A stretch of 64,000 nt of DNA. Source: Tolypeutes matacus. Its lineage: Eukaryota; Chordata; Mammalia; Cingulata; Chlamyphoridae. The stretch covers positions 22,278,053 through 22,342,052 of the forward strand of contig JAKSZT010054396.1 of NCBI GenBank assembly GCA_026826555.1, given 5' to 3'. The translations under genes were made by a program, and so were the position numbers. This document shows, in pieces, positions 10,993-20,644 of this stretch; the first letter of the stretch is position 1, and the number at the start of each line of letters is the position of its first letter. A model generated the notes under the pieces. That model was not told the origin of the DNA and ran no database searches. It saw only the letters and a list, made by a program, of their open reading frames with translations.

Positions 10993-11019
<27 letters not shown>
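10829..11019 (+). repeat. tRNA-derived xenarthran (DAS-like) SINE
   Basis: A tRNA-like 5' domain has A box TGGCTCAATCAGTGG (10841-10855) and B box GGTTCGGTTCC (10885-10895). A GC-rich body (gcccgcccgcgcggcg near 10917) and a tail of 'aataaataaataaaatctt' plus about 24 A follow. The TSD aaaagacaggccca at 10815-10828 and 11020-11033 is perfect, so the insertion is fairly young. It would have been copied by L1 machinery. Confidence 0.93.
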
Positions 11020-11023
<4 letters not shown>

Positions 11024-11067
11024 GACAGGCCCATACCATGTGTATGACTAGCAAGCAAGACACAGTC

Positions 11068-11245
11068 CTGTGGAGAGGGTAGGAGTCTGGGCTCTGGAGC
11101 CAGACTGCTTGGCTTGAATCCTGATCCGCTACTTGTGTGGCCTTGGGCAAGTTACTTAACCTTTCTGTGCCTTCCTTATAAAATGGAACTATCAGTAGCA
11201 CCTACCTTGTAGTATTATGAATTACAGGTTAATACATATTGTTTA
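11068..11245 (+). repeat. MIR
   Basis: 'gggctctggagccagactgcttgg', 'ggccttgggcaagttacttaacc' and 'taaaatggaactatcagtagcacc' are in order. Confidence 0.88.
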
Positions 11246-11249
11246 AAAA

Positions 11250-12410
11250 TAATATGAAGGAAAGATTTATGGATTTCCTTTCAGTGTCCCTTAAGGAAGA
11301 TGCATGATCTGTTCTTAGTCATGAGACCACTTAATCAAAGGAGGAAATGGATTCAATATGCCATATTTATGTTTATTCATTGACAGGGGCTGGCTCATTT
11401 TGGGACCTTGCTTTTCAGAGGTAGGAGTGTCAAACAGTTTCACCAGGCCACATTTCAAGATAAATAAACTCAGCAGACCACACTTGATAAAGTAAAGGGC
11501 TTTGACTACTATTAATTAGGCTCCAACCTAGTGTCCTGGGATCCTAGTGTTGGGAAAGACCTTTGAAAGCTGTCTAGACAAAACCCTCATGTGGCCTGCA
11601 GCTCAGTGGTGTGCAGGACCCAGCTTGCACCAGCACAGGAGAAGCAATTGTGCTCAACTCTCAGCGTTGTTACTCAAGGTTGGTAGTTTGAAATTGGCCG
11701 TGTGGGAGTATTTACACCATGGAAAGTGGCAAAGGCTACAAATAAAGAGGGCTTTTACACTAAATTAATTTTTTTTTTTTGGAGAGAGTATCAGTCAAAA
11801 ACCAGCTCATCCCTGTGGTCTTGGTCCACAACATATCAGTGAGCAATAAGTAGCACATTTCTTTTTTTTTTCTATATGGTAACTCAAATGGGGCTCTGAG
11901 TTCCTGCCGCTGCACTAGTAGGAAATTCTGTGCAGTTTTGGTTGGAGTTCATTCACACCTAATGTGAAAAGGCCCTCTGACTTGTCATTGTCTACAATGG
12001 GTCCAGCTTCTAAGGTGCCCATTGTCCTAGCCCACACAGTCCCTTCAAAATTCACATAGTCCCTTCCACTATTTGGGGTCATGCTTGACATATGGGGAGC
12101 CCCGGGAGGCTGGGGCCTGCCCTAGGATTTACCTGGAAGCCCTGTCCAGGATCTTGCTACTCAGGGACATACCAGCCTCTCCCCTCTCCCAGTCAAGGAG
12201 TTAAGCATCTCCTCTCTTCCTTGCCTCCCCTGGGAGATACAAACCTAGGATAGTCTTTTTGATGTGTCTAGGTCTTCACAAAAGACAGGAAAATAAGTTG
12301 GATTCTCGTGGCTTCTGCTTTCAGTCTCCAAAACACCTCTAAACTAAGGAATGAGGTGTTGGTGGAGATACAAGGAAAACCAGTTCAAAATTATACCTTA
12401 ATAAATTACT
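11250..12410. other. Mostly single-copy sequence
   Basis: 11545-11590 faintly recalls a MIR-related 'aaagaccttt...ctagac...accctcat' motif. 11600-11765 is an unrecognised segment ending in a T-run (about 11769-11780). A second T-run lies at about 11862-11870. No gene recognised. Confidence 0.35.
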
Positions 12411-12414
12411 TGAC

Positions 12415-12540
12415 CATATAAGGAGGAGGAAGCGGAGACCCAGAGAGGTAAACTCACTTACCTAAGCTCACACAGCTAGTTATGGTCAAAGACGGCATTT
12501 GAATACAGGCTTCTGCCCCCAGACCAGCCCTCTTCCCACA
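12415..12540 (-). repeat. MIR fragment, reverse
   Basis: 'gagacccagagaggtaaactcactt' followed by 'ctcacacagctagttatgg' and 'catttgaatacaggcttctg' is the reversed MIR core. Confidence 0.8.
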
Positions 12541-12599
12541 ACACTGGTTTCTTCAGCGGAGACTCTGGTGGCCTCTCCTAGACTGGCTCTGCTTCTGTC

Positions 12600-12705
12600 C
12601 ATTACTAACAGTCACTCTAGTGGTCAACATTTGTTGCATTCTCAGCATGCGTCAGGCACTCTGCTAAGCCATGCACATACTTTATCTTAATTTGTGCCTG
12701 CTCAG
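12600..12705 (-). repeat. MIR 3' part, reverse
   Basis: 'aacatttgttgcattctcagc', 'gtcaggcactctgctaagcc' and 'catactttatcttaattt' correspond to the reversed MIR 3' end. Confidence 0.65.
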
Positions 12706-12884
12706 TCTGCAGTGTGCAATCCGCCCTCTTGTTCTCAGCTCCATTAGAAAGGTCAGACCCAGGATGGCTTTTCCAAACAGATCTTAGGCCGGTAGCTTAA
12801 ATGGAAAAAGACAACGCATATCTTTCCTATCCGATTTGGCTTCTCAACACCCAGCTTTGGTGCTGGTGTTGGAGTAAGGGTGCT

Positions 12885-13010
12885 CCATTCAGTCATTTTT
12901 TCAGTTGTTTACTTATTCATTCTTCTCTCTAATAGTACTTCCCAAGTGCCTACTCTGTGCTATGATTTTTCCACAGATGAAACTTGTCTTCAGCAAAATT
13001 ATTTTTTGAG
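12885..13010 (-). repeat. L2 tail, reverse (possible)
   Basis: 'ttactt attcattcttctc' followed by 'cttcccaagtgcctactctgtgc' resembles the reversed L2 end. Short and diverged. Confidence 0.5.
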
Positions 13011-13019
13011 TAAGCATCA

Positions 13020-13600
13020 GGTGTTCTTCTTTATTCTTTAAAAAATGTATTTAGGCAGCAGGTATAGCTCAGTGGTTTGAGCACCTGCTTCCCATGTATA
13101 AGGTCCCAGGTTCAATCCCTGCTACCTCCTAAAAAATGTATTTATTGTCCCAAAGTAGAGAAACAGTAGAAAATAAAAATTTTAAAAATATGGTCACAAT
13201 CTCATCTTCCTAAAGGATTGACTTTTTATTTTTCTGTGTTTCTCTTCTGTATCCAGAAGCAAATATATCTTTCATATAACTGGGTAGATATGATTGTTTT
13301 TTGCTTTTTCATTTCACATTATATAATAAACTCCTCTCCATGCTCCTATAGTGTTAGTGTTCATCACTTTTAGTGGCTGAGTAATATTCCACTGAGGGAA
13401 TGTTTCATAATTTATGTATCCATTTTCCTATCATGGGACGACCAGGCTGTTACCAATTTTTCACCTTTATAAATAAAGCAGCAGGGAACTTTATTTATAA
13501 ATAAAGACAGCCTTTCCTTTCAGCGAATTATATCCACTAGGATAAATTACTCGGTGTGGGATTATTTGGTTAAATGGTGAGATCATTTTTCTTACATGGG
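13020..13600 (-). repeat. L1M 3' region, reverse, split by a SINE
   Basis: After the SINE: 'agaaacagtagaaaataaaaa', 'gctgagtaatattccactgagg', 'cataatttatgtatcca', 'gctgttaccaatttttcacc', 'aggataaattactcggtgtggg'. This is the reverse complement of the L1M ORF2 end and 3' UTR. Confidence 0.75.
13054..13129 (+). repeat. tRNA-length SINE monomer
   Basis: It is only 76 bases long, the length of one tRNA, with A box TAGCTCAGTGG (13065-13075) and B box GGTTCAATCCC (13109-13119), and nothing 3' of the acceptor-stem position. The TSD taaaaaatgtattta at 13039-13053 and 13130-13144 is perfect and AT-rich, as expected for L1 endonuclease. Not a functional tRNA gene: no clear matched cloverleaf or terminator. 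Confidence 0.9.
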
Positions 13601-13754
13601 AGTTGAAGCACCCTTACAGGCAAGTCCCCCACAGGTGTTAGCCACCCATGTAACCATCCCAGAGAACCCCATCCAGACTCTAAAAGGTTTCACTAAAGGT
13701 GATGATGGGGGGCTGGAGGGGGTGAAATTGAGATGTCAGATTAAAGGGCTGTTT

Positions 13755-13968
13755 ATGTGGCTGTCTAGGCACTTGGCATACCTTATTTTATCCAATCCTC
13801 ATAACACCCCTACAAGGTAGGTGCTATTACTATCCCATAAGCAAACAGGATTTCAAGGAGGTTTAGTGTCTTGATCAAGGTCCCAAAGAAAATAGTGGAG
13901 CTGGGACTCAAGCTCAGCCAGTCTGACTCAGATTTGCCCCTACTTTCCCACTCTACTGCCTTCCAATG
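13755..13968 (-). repeat. MIR, reverse
   Basis: 'ttattttatccaatcctcataacacccctacaagg', 'gtgctattactatccc' and 'ccaaagaaaatagtggagctgggactcaagc' give a nearly complete reversed MIR. Confidence 0.85.
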
Positions 13969-13989
13969 TATGATGATATTAAGAGCTGC

Positions 13990-14170
13990 TAACAGTTTCA
14001 ATCCACTTACCATTGCAATGGGTTAAATGCTTTATGTGGACTATCCCATTTTGTCCTCTCAGCACTGGCTACTATTATCTCCTTTTTACAGGGGAGGACG
14101 CTTCTCCTTAGAGAGGTTCAAAGCCTGAGGAGATCGGAGTCAGTACTGAGCCCAAGCAGCCCAATCACAA
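13990..14170 (-). repeat. MIR, reverse
   Basis: 'tgggttaaatgctttatgtgg', 'actattatctcctttttacagg' and 'agagaggttcaaagcctgagg' follow the reversed MIR order. It is directly adjacent to the previous copy. Confidence 0.7.
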
Positions 14171-14174
14171 TCCT

Positions 14175-14550
14175 AATTGTAAGGGCTCTGAGTTGGTGTT
14201 CTTAGCACAGCACAACACCGCCGGGGGCTGCAGGTGGCTCCTCTGCAGTCCTGGAAGTTAAAGTCACACAGGAGGACTGGGCCCTCATCACCCATTCCCA
14301 GGCCTTCAGCATTCCACCAGAGGCACACTCACCACAAGGTTGTTGAAATCGGTCTTTTTACGATTACACCTCTGTGGTGCAAACTGTGGTTTTGTCAGAT
14401 TGCATTTATGTGGTGACTTTGAGGAAAGCCAAGAGCCTGAAATGAAGGCAAGCAATGGAACAAGTTCCTTTTCTGAGTCTGCTATGTTTGCTTTTGTAGA
14501 CAATGCATCTCTAAACACTAAGAACTATTTCATTCATGCTTAGTTATTGG
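14175..14550. other. Single-copy sequence, nothing recognised
   Basis: Two opposed short frames (14306-14518 minus, 14340-14543 plus) overlap, and neither looks like a gene. A near-repeat of 'gtttttacgattacacctctgtggtgcaaa' / 'cagattgcatttatgtggtga' occurs at 14353-14416. Confidence 0.35.
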
Positions 14551-14555
14551 TGGGT

Positions 14556-15007
14556 GTATTAGTCAGGGTTCTCTCGGGAAACAGAATCAACAGGAGATAT
14601 CTGTCAACAACATGAGATTTTATAAGAGTCTCTCACGTAACCGTGGGGATGTACAAGTCCAGGTTCCACAGGCAGGCTGCAAGCCAGGGGCTCTGATGAA
14701 AGTCCAATGAAAGGTCTTTGATGAGCTTCTGGGAGAAGTTGGCTGTCCAAGGATGAGCTGGGAAATTCTCTCTGAATGTTGAAATCATTTCCCCTTTTAA
14801 GGCATTCAACTGATTGGATAAAAGTGTCATCCATTGCTGATGCAATCTCCCCGACTGATGCAGATGTAATCAGCCATCCATGCAGTAAACTCACTGGTGA
14901 TCAGAGTCCATAAATGCTCTTGTATTATAATTAGCCCAGTGCTTGCTCGACCAAACACCTGGACACAATTACCTGGCCGAGTTGACACATTAGCCTAACC
15001 ATCACAG
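14556..15007 (+). repeat. LTR-like repeat, 'TGTATTAGTC' family (copy 1)
   Basis: The element begins tgtattagtcagggttctct and ends gttgacacattagcctaaccatcaca, so it has TG...CA ends. 'ggcattcaactgattggat' (14798) is inside. A second copy lies at about 36690-37128 in the same orientation. It is common in placental genomes; I cannot fix the family name. Confidence 0.65.
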
Positions 15008-15039
15008 CGGGCTATGCGTGACTGTGTGTCAGCAGATCT

Positions 15040-15185
15040 CTGTGAGGTCCCAGGTTTACATGAACCCTTCCTGATTGACCTTGAGCAAGTCATTTAGCTT
15101 TTCTAGGCTTTAGCTTCCTCATCTAGAAGATGTGGGGTTTGGACCAGCCCTGCCCTCAGGTCTTCAGGGTAGTATGGTGAAGTGT
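15040..15185 (+). repeat. MIR/MIR3-like fragment
   Basis: 'gtgaggtcccaggtttacat', 'tgaccttgagcaagtcatttagc' and 'tttagcttcctcatctagaagatg' are in MIR order. Confidence 0.65.
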
Positions 15186-15189
15186 CCTT

Positions 15190-15524
15190 AGTGGTTCTAG
15201 GCCTGGCTTTTCCCCCCAAACCGGTCAGGCTTCAGTTTCTGCCTCTGGAAAACAATGGTTGTGAAATGCCTGTGGTTCTGGATGTGTGAGTCCTGAAACT
15301 GTCTCATCCCTGACTTTCAGTAAGTGCAGAATGCCAGAGAGGTTTTTTTGAGGTCAGAGTTAAGCAGGCAAAAGAAACGTGAGAGTTGGAGCAAAGGTGA
15401 CCTGGGACCTCCTGGCTCTGTTCAGGCAGGAATGCTGCTCTCTCCAGCACTGGAATCCAGGCCGGAGGTTTGCAAAGATAAACGAACCATGAGGAAAGCA
15501 TTAAGCATTAACTTGGCTAAACAG
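15190..15524. other. Single-copy sequence, nothing recognised
   Basis: The 132-codon plus-strand frame starting at 15324 runs into the SINE and is spurious. Confidence 0.4.
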
Positions 15525-15540
15525 CCCCAAGGTTACTCCT

Positions 15541-15736
15541 TTTTTTTTTTTTTTTTTTTTTTTAAAGATTTTATTTTTTTATTTATTCATTTATCCCCCC
15601 CTTGCTGCTTGTGCTCGCTGGGTCAGCTAACCACGCCGTGCGGGCGGGCTTGCCTTCACCAGGAGGCCCCGGGAACCGAACCTGGGGCCTCCCATATGGT
15701 AAACGGGAGCCCTACTGATTGAGCCACAGCCGCTTC
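15541..15736 (-). repeat. tRNA-derived xenarthran (DAS-like) SINE
   Basis: It is the reverse complement of the same subfamily as the copy at 10829: a T-run, 'attttatttttttatttattc', a GC-rich body (gccgtgcgggcgggc near 15634), then the reversed B box GGAACCGAACC (near 15672) and A box region ending 'gagccacagccgcttcc'. The TSD ccccaaggttactcct at 15525-15540 and 15737-15752 is perfect; some of the C's may belong to the SINE. Confidence 0.93.
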
Positions 15737-15754
15737 CCCCAAGGTTACTCCTGA

Positions 15755-15962
15755 AGGCAAAAGTAAACCATGGATGATACAGCAAATGTTGCAAATGTTA
15801 AAAACTGATGGATCTTGGTATCTGGGGGGTGGGGGCTGAGGTGGGGGGAGGGAGGAAGGGCACATAAGGGTATGTTCTCTGTATGGGGTTTGTGTTATTT
15901 TTGTTACTGTCCTGTAAGTTTTAAAAGTATTTCAAAACAAAAAGTTTCATTTATTTTTTAAA
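15755..15962 (+). repeat. L1M 3' UTR end
   Basis: 'gcaaatgttaaaaactgatgg', a G-rich stretch, 'ttttgttactgtcctgtaagttttaaaagtatttcaaaac' matches the L1MC-type 3' terminus. The (AAAAG)n tract directly after it likely derives from its tail. Confidence 0.7.
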
Positions 15963-15995
15963 GTGAAAGAAAAGAAAAGAAAAGAAAAGAAAATC
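15963..15995 (+). repeat. (GAAAA)n microsatellite
   Basis: About six GAAAA units, probably a degenerated poly(A) tail of the preceding L1M end. Confidence 0.9.
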
Positions 15996-16184
15996 TTGGG
16001 CAGGGAACATGAGCAGAAGCACATGGGATTTGGGGCCTGCCTCTCTCAAGCAGGATTTGGGGGCTGCTTGATCAAGAAATGGGCCTGGCCCCACCTCTGA
16101 GCCCCACTTGGGCACCCCCATGTTGGGGTCTAGGGCTGAAAGGGCTGGTTATTGGGTATGCTCTTATAGACTGAGGATCCACCA

Positions 16185-16275
16185 TGATCCCATTCATTTG
16201 TTTATTCATTCATTTATTCCATCAAAGGTTTATTGAACACCTGCTATGTGACAGGTGTCTTTCTTAAACTTTTTG
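16185..16275 (-). repeat. L2 3' tail, reverse
   Basis: 'attcatttgtttattcattcatttattcc' followed by 'aggtttattgaacacctgctatgtgacagg' is the L2 end backward. Confidence 0.75.
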
Positions 16276-16464
16276 GGTTCATGCTTTACCCTTGCTCCAC
16301 GTCCCATAACGTATTCTTTTGGATACATGTCTGCCTTCACTTACCATGTTTGGTAAGGCTCAGCTGACTGCTGCCTGCCCCCTTCAGACTATGGGCATGA
16401 ACTACAGCGATTTCTGGTGAGCAATGATGGAAGAGGGTAGTGTAGTGGGAATTCTCGGGAAACT

Positions 16465-16560
16465 CAACCTGTGAGAACCTCGGTTTCCTTACCGCTATTA
16501 GAAACATTAAGACCCTTCTCATGGGGCTGTAGTGATAACTGGATGAAACTTGGTAAAATG
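16465..16560 (+). repeat. MIR fragment
   Basis: 'aacctcggtttccttaccgc' and 'cccttctcatggggctgtagtgataactgg' correspond to the MIR core and 3' part. Confidence 0.6.
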
Positions 16561-16564
16561 TCCA

Positions 16565-17120
16565 TTCCAGAGCTTCAGAATGTGGGTTCCTTTATCTTTC
16601 AAAACTTACCTAAGAGCTCTTCTCTCTCATGACTTGACCCAACATAGCTCTTCCCAGACATGTTTTGGCTCTTACCCACCAAGGTCTTTGCCAGCCTATT
16701 TAGCACCTCTCTGTGAATTAGAAGCACGCAGCTCTTTTGAGCAGCGACCGAGTGCCTCAGATGCATGGCTTGGCAAGAGGAATGCGCCTTTGTGCCAGGG
16801 AAAGGAGGCTCCTTCCTGGAGTGAGGATTTCAGCCTCTCCTCTCCCACTTGGCCAGACTCTCTTGGGCCTATTGCTCTCACGCTGCAGTCCTGGAGCCTT
16901 CTCTGCCTCTACCAGCCGGAGCACACCATTCACATCAGGTAGCCTACGGGGCCAAACGGGGCTACCAGGGCCCAGGCCAACAATCTCTGCTAATGGGGAG
17001 GTACAGGTCTGACCACACAACACACCCTTCCAGGGTTCTGCCTTACGCCACTGCTAAGTGAATTCTTGTCCTCCAAGCCTTCCTAGGTTTTACTTCATGT
17101 TCTACATCTGAGGGCAGTAG
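16565..17120. other. Single-copy sequence, no gene seen
   Basis: A 130-codon plus-strand frame (16550-16942) overlaps frames on both strands and has no domain. Its first part has weak L2-like phrases ('aaaacttacctaagagctcttc'). Confidence 0.4.
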
Positions 17121-17126
17121 TTCTCA

Positions 17127-17222
17127 CATGTGCCTATAACCACAAACTCCTGGGCCCCATACCCAGAGCCGCTGATTCAGTAGGTCTGAGGAGGCCTGGG
17201 AATCTGCATTATCCCAAGGTGG
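17127..17222 (+). repeat. MER5-type hAT fragment
   Basis: 'gtagttctcacatgtg', 'aaactcctgggccccatacccagagcc', 'tgattcagtaggtctg' and 'ggcctgggaatctgc' match the MER5A/B non-autonomous hAT element in order. Confidence 0.75.
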
Positions 17223-17246
17223 CAGATCACTCTAAGAATAACTTAC

Positions 17247-17472
17247 TTAGTGGTTCACAATGTGAACTTTGGAGTCAGGCTGGGTTTCCAAATTTTGGCT
17301 CTGTCACTAACTAGCTATAATCTTGGGCAAGTTTACAGATGGTTTCCTCATAGGATTATATATATATGAGACAAAAGTGTAAGGTGCCTCCCACAGTGCC
17401 TGGTACTTACAGCTTCTCAAAGAATGGAGGCAACCATGGTAGTTTTGGTGGTATTAGAAGTAGTGATCAATG
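17247..17472 (+). repeat. MIR
   Basis: 'agtggttcacaatgtgaactttggagtcaggctggg', 'tggctctgtcactaactagct', 'aatcttgggcaagtttac' and 'cccacagtgcctggtac' form an ordered copy. Confidence 0.85.
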
Positions 17473-18407
17473 TTGCTGTTGTAATATCTTCTCGTTTGAA
17501 GAGTCCTTTGCCCCCATCGGTTACAGATTATGAACAGAAAGAATATAGGATAGCTCTTCCTGTCAAGGTGATCTGGGGTCACCTTCATTTCGACAGATTG
17601 AGACGGACCAGAAGAAGATCAGTTCTGGGAATCTGCAGGGCAAAGTCCAAGCCTCTGGGATGATATAGGTCTCTGCCTGGTCTTTCTCCAACCCCCAAGA
17701 GGCATGTGGACACACTGAGACACTCCCAGAAGGCCTTGTACTTCTGATGTATGAATAGATAGAGAGACCAAAGAAACAGAATGGAAACCCAGAGCACCCA
17801 AATACATAAAGGCATTCAGTATTTAATAGAAACGGCATCTCAGATCAGTGGGGGTAGAGATGGATTTTTAAATAAAGAGTATTGGGGAAATTGGGAAAAA
17901 TAGAAAGATATAAAGTTGGATCCATTTCCTCACACCTGGAAAACCTCCAAATGGATCAAATTTTTAAATGAACAATATGGAGACCATAAAATGACTAGGA
18001 GAAACTATGGGCAAATTCCTTTCTAACCTTGTAAGCAAAAATCTTATGTGACTCAAAATTCAGAAGCTGTGAAAGAGTTAAATTAGACTACATTAAAACA
18101 AACAAAAAACTTCTGCATGGCTAAATAAGTTAAATTAAATTAATTATATTGCCATAAGTAAAGACAAAAGACAAATAACAAAGTAAGAAAAATATCTGCA
18201 ACTCATAAAGGGCTTATCTCTGGTCTGTAAAGAATGCCTAGAAATAAAGAAGAAAAAGACTAGCAACCCATAGAAAAATGGGCAAAGGCAGTGTGAAGAG
18301 GCATTCCAAAGAAAAAGAAAAAGAAAAAGAAACTTAAATGGCCCTTTCACATATGAAAAGATCCTCAACCACACACTTAAGAAGAAAAATATAAATTAAA
18401 ACTATAC

Positions 18408-18735
18408 CAGGGAAGCAGATATAATTAAAACTATGGCTCAAGTGATTGGGCTTCTGCTTACCACAAGGGAGGTCCCGGGTTCGGTTCCCGGTAACTCCTG
18501 GAGAAGGGGAGCTGGCATGGTGGGCAGGCGTGGCGAGCTGATACAACAAAAGAGACACAAAGAGGAAAGACAATGAGAGACACAACAAATCAGGGAGCTG
18601 AGGTGGCTCAGGTGATTGAGCCTCTCTTCCACATGGGAGGTTCCCGGTGCCTCCTAAAGAGAAGATGAGCAGACACAGAGAACACACAGTGACTGCAAAC
18701 AATGGAGGGGAGGGAAATAAATAAATCAATCTTAA
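18408..18735 (+). repeat. Dimeric tRNA-derived SINE within the L1
   Basis: Unit 1 has B box GGTTCGGTTCCC near 18478. A spacer rich in 'gagacacaaagaggaaagacaatgagagac' follows, then a second tRNA-like unit ('gaggtggctcaggtgattgag', near 18600) and an A-rich tail. The TSD is short (tatacca on both sides). Just inside the 5' end, 18421-18434 (ataattaaaactat) nearly repeats the target sequence at 18391-18405. Confidence 0.85.
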
Positions 18736-18765
18736 AAAACCAAAAAACCCCAAAAATTTATACCA

Positions 18766-18876
18766 GGGAGTGGGTGTAGCTCAGTGGTTGAGTGCCTGCT
18801 TCCCATCTTCCCATGTACAAGGTCTTGGGTTCAATCCCTGGTATCTCCTTAAAAAAAAAAGAGAGAGAAAAAAGAA
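18766..18876 (+). repeat. tRNA-derived SINE monomer
   Basis: A box 'tagctcagtggttgag' near 18777 and B box GGTTCAATCCC at 18828-18838, with an A-rich/GA tail. The TSD aaaaatttatacca at 18752-18765 and 18877-18890 is perfect. A small internal duplication of 'tcccat' lengthens the anticodon-arm region. Confidence 0.9.
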
Positions 18877-19194
18877 AAAAATTTATACCAAGACCCAGTT
18901 CTCCCCTATCAGATTGGTCAATGTTCAAAAATTTGACCTCACGTCTAGATGAGGATGTTGGAGGAAGTGCAAAAGCACACAAGTCCTAGGAGGGTATTTG
19001 GTAACAGCATGGAAAGAACAAATGCATTTACTCTCCCCCAGCATTCTCTTTCTGGGAATTTACCCTGTGGATATATCTGCACACATATGAAATGAAATCA
19101 ATACAAGGTTCTTCACTGCAATATTGTCTCTAATTGTAAAATATTGGAAGCAAGCCAAATGTCCCTCCAGAAGCCAGATCAAAACCTGTGATAC

Positions 19195-19708
19195 CTAGAC
19201 ACTTTTGGGGCAGGGAGGGGATGAGCAGTTGAAATACAGGGCCTTCTTTCGGATTTGGAGGTTGTCCTGAGTACCTTTGTGGCAACGGATGTAGGCCATT
19301 TTAAAACAGCACATACCACTCAGAACTGTGTGGGAGAGAGTGTTGTCTACGGTGTGAACTGTGGTCTCTGGTTGGTGGCAAGGCCCCAGGATGTGTAAGT
19401 CCATTGAGGGTGGTGGGCCACACTTGTGGGAGATGTTTGTGTGGGATGTGGTGGGAGGTGTGGGAGGTGGGCAACATGGGAATCCCAGTGGGTTCCGTGT
19501 AATATTTTGGGTATCTAAGCACCTCTTAAAATATACTTATATATATATATACATTAATAACATTTTTGTAAGCAAATGCACATATATGCATATACATTTA
19601 TATATCATTTTGCAAATGTTGGTATGTATTGTGAAAATTTTGTTTTTTACCCACAATTAAAAAAAAAAAAAAAAAAAGAATACAGAGAAAAAAACAAAAC
19701 AAAACAAA
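19195..19708 (+). mobile_element. 5'-truncated L1-type 3' end insertion
   Basis: The perfect 14-base TSD aaaacctgtgatac at 19181-19194 and 19709-19722 brackets 514 bases ending in poly(A) (19658-19677) plus an A/C-rich extension. The G-rich stretch at 19406-19472 is typical of mammalian L1 3' UTRs. The element is non-coding and probably a dead-on-arrival copy of a lineage-specific L1; the L1 assignment is inferred from structure. Confidence 0.75.
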
Positions 19709-19732
19709 AAAACCTGTGATACATCCCTCAAT

Positions 19733-20404
19733 AGGCTATGATGGTGATAAATCAGGGTAGGCTAAACATTTGCTATATTAGAAACCATGCATGTGTCCCC
19801 AGACCTAGTTTTTCTCCCTAGGTCTGGTTTTTAGAATGCTGGTGATAAACTAAGTCTGATTTATTATATGACCATCCTGTATGGGAAATGACCGTAACTC
19901 TGGGTATCTTTGGTCAACCTAAAGAGATATAGCAGGGGGACAGATGTGGCTCAAATGGTTGGGCATCCGTCTCCCATATGGAAGGACCTGAGTTCGATCC
20001 CGGAGACCTCCCGGTAAAAATTAAAAAAAGAAAAATATAGAAGGCGCGTGGGCCACCAGGCCCTGTACACCGGTGTGCTGTCAGGCCCCGCGAAGCCATG
20101 CAGGAAGATGATGACATAACAGGAGAGTAACACAAGGGAAAGCCAAGACGAGAGGCACCAAAAAACAGGAACCAAGGTGGTGTAGGCGGTAGGATGCCTT
20201 TCTCCCACATCGGAGTTTCCAAGGATCGAATCCTGGTGAAGACAGGAGGAGAAGGATGAGAAGAGAGGGCAGGAAACAGACACAGAATTGCCCAGCAAAT
20301 GGACACAAAACAGTAAAAATGGTGCGGGGAGGGGCGGGGAGGGGCGGGTAAAAATGGATAAAAGTAAATAAAAAATAAATCTTAAAAAAAAAAAGGCTAT
20401 GATG
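19733..20404 (+). mobile_element. Composite retroinsertion: unknown leader plus dimeric SINE
   Basis: The 11-base direct repeat aggctatgatg at 19733-19743 and 20394-20404 encloses 19744-20393. The first 185 bases (19744-19928) are not SINE and contain a perfect 10-base stem hairpin (19799-19808 with 19818-19827). The SINE starts at about 19929 ('gatgtggctcaaatggttggg', B box GTTCGATCCC near 19993). It has a second tRNA-like unit near 20180 ('ggtggtgtaggcggtagg'), a GGGGCGGGGA triplet repeat at 20324-20349 and a poly(A) tail. Confidence 0.7.
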
Positions 20405-20644
20405 CAGCTCGACTGAGGAAATGCTTTGTAGGAATCTAAAAAGATCTATAGAATGTTAAGTGACAAAAAGCAGGTGGCAGTATACAGAGTATGCTTTTTA
20501 GCTGCATAAAGAAACACTGGAAAGACATAGAAGAAATTAATAAAAGTGATTACCCACTTGAGTGATGAACCACGTAAATGTTTTACCTCTTCAAAAAAAT
20601 AATTTTAAATAAGGAAAAGGAGTCCAGCCTGAACTTTTTCTGTT

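Larger units (their letters stand above)
17755..20640 (+). repeat. L1 ORF2 3' end plus 3' UTR, host of nested insertions
   Basis: Sequence at 17775-18400 matches the last part of L1 ORF2 ('aaaatagaaagatataaagttggatcc', 'catggctaaataagtt', 'cccatagaaaaatgggcaaagg', 'catatgaaaagatcctcaacc'). It resumes at about 18891 ('ccctatcagattggtcaatg', 'gaatttaccctgtggatatatc', 'aaatattggaagcaagccaaatgtccctcc') and again at 20394 ('atgcagctcg', 'gttaagtgacaaaaagcagg'). All frames are broken. Four insertions interrupt it (18408, 18766, 19195 and 19744). Confidence 0.88.

Noticed and set aside
13054..13129. A functional tRNA gene
   Set aside because: A and B boxes are present, but a TSD and the A-rich end show a SINE insertion, and no stable cloverleaf or T-run terminator was verified.
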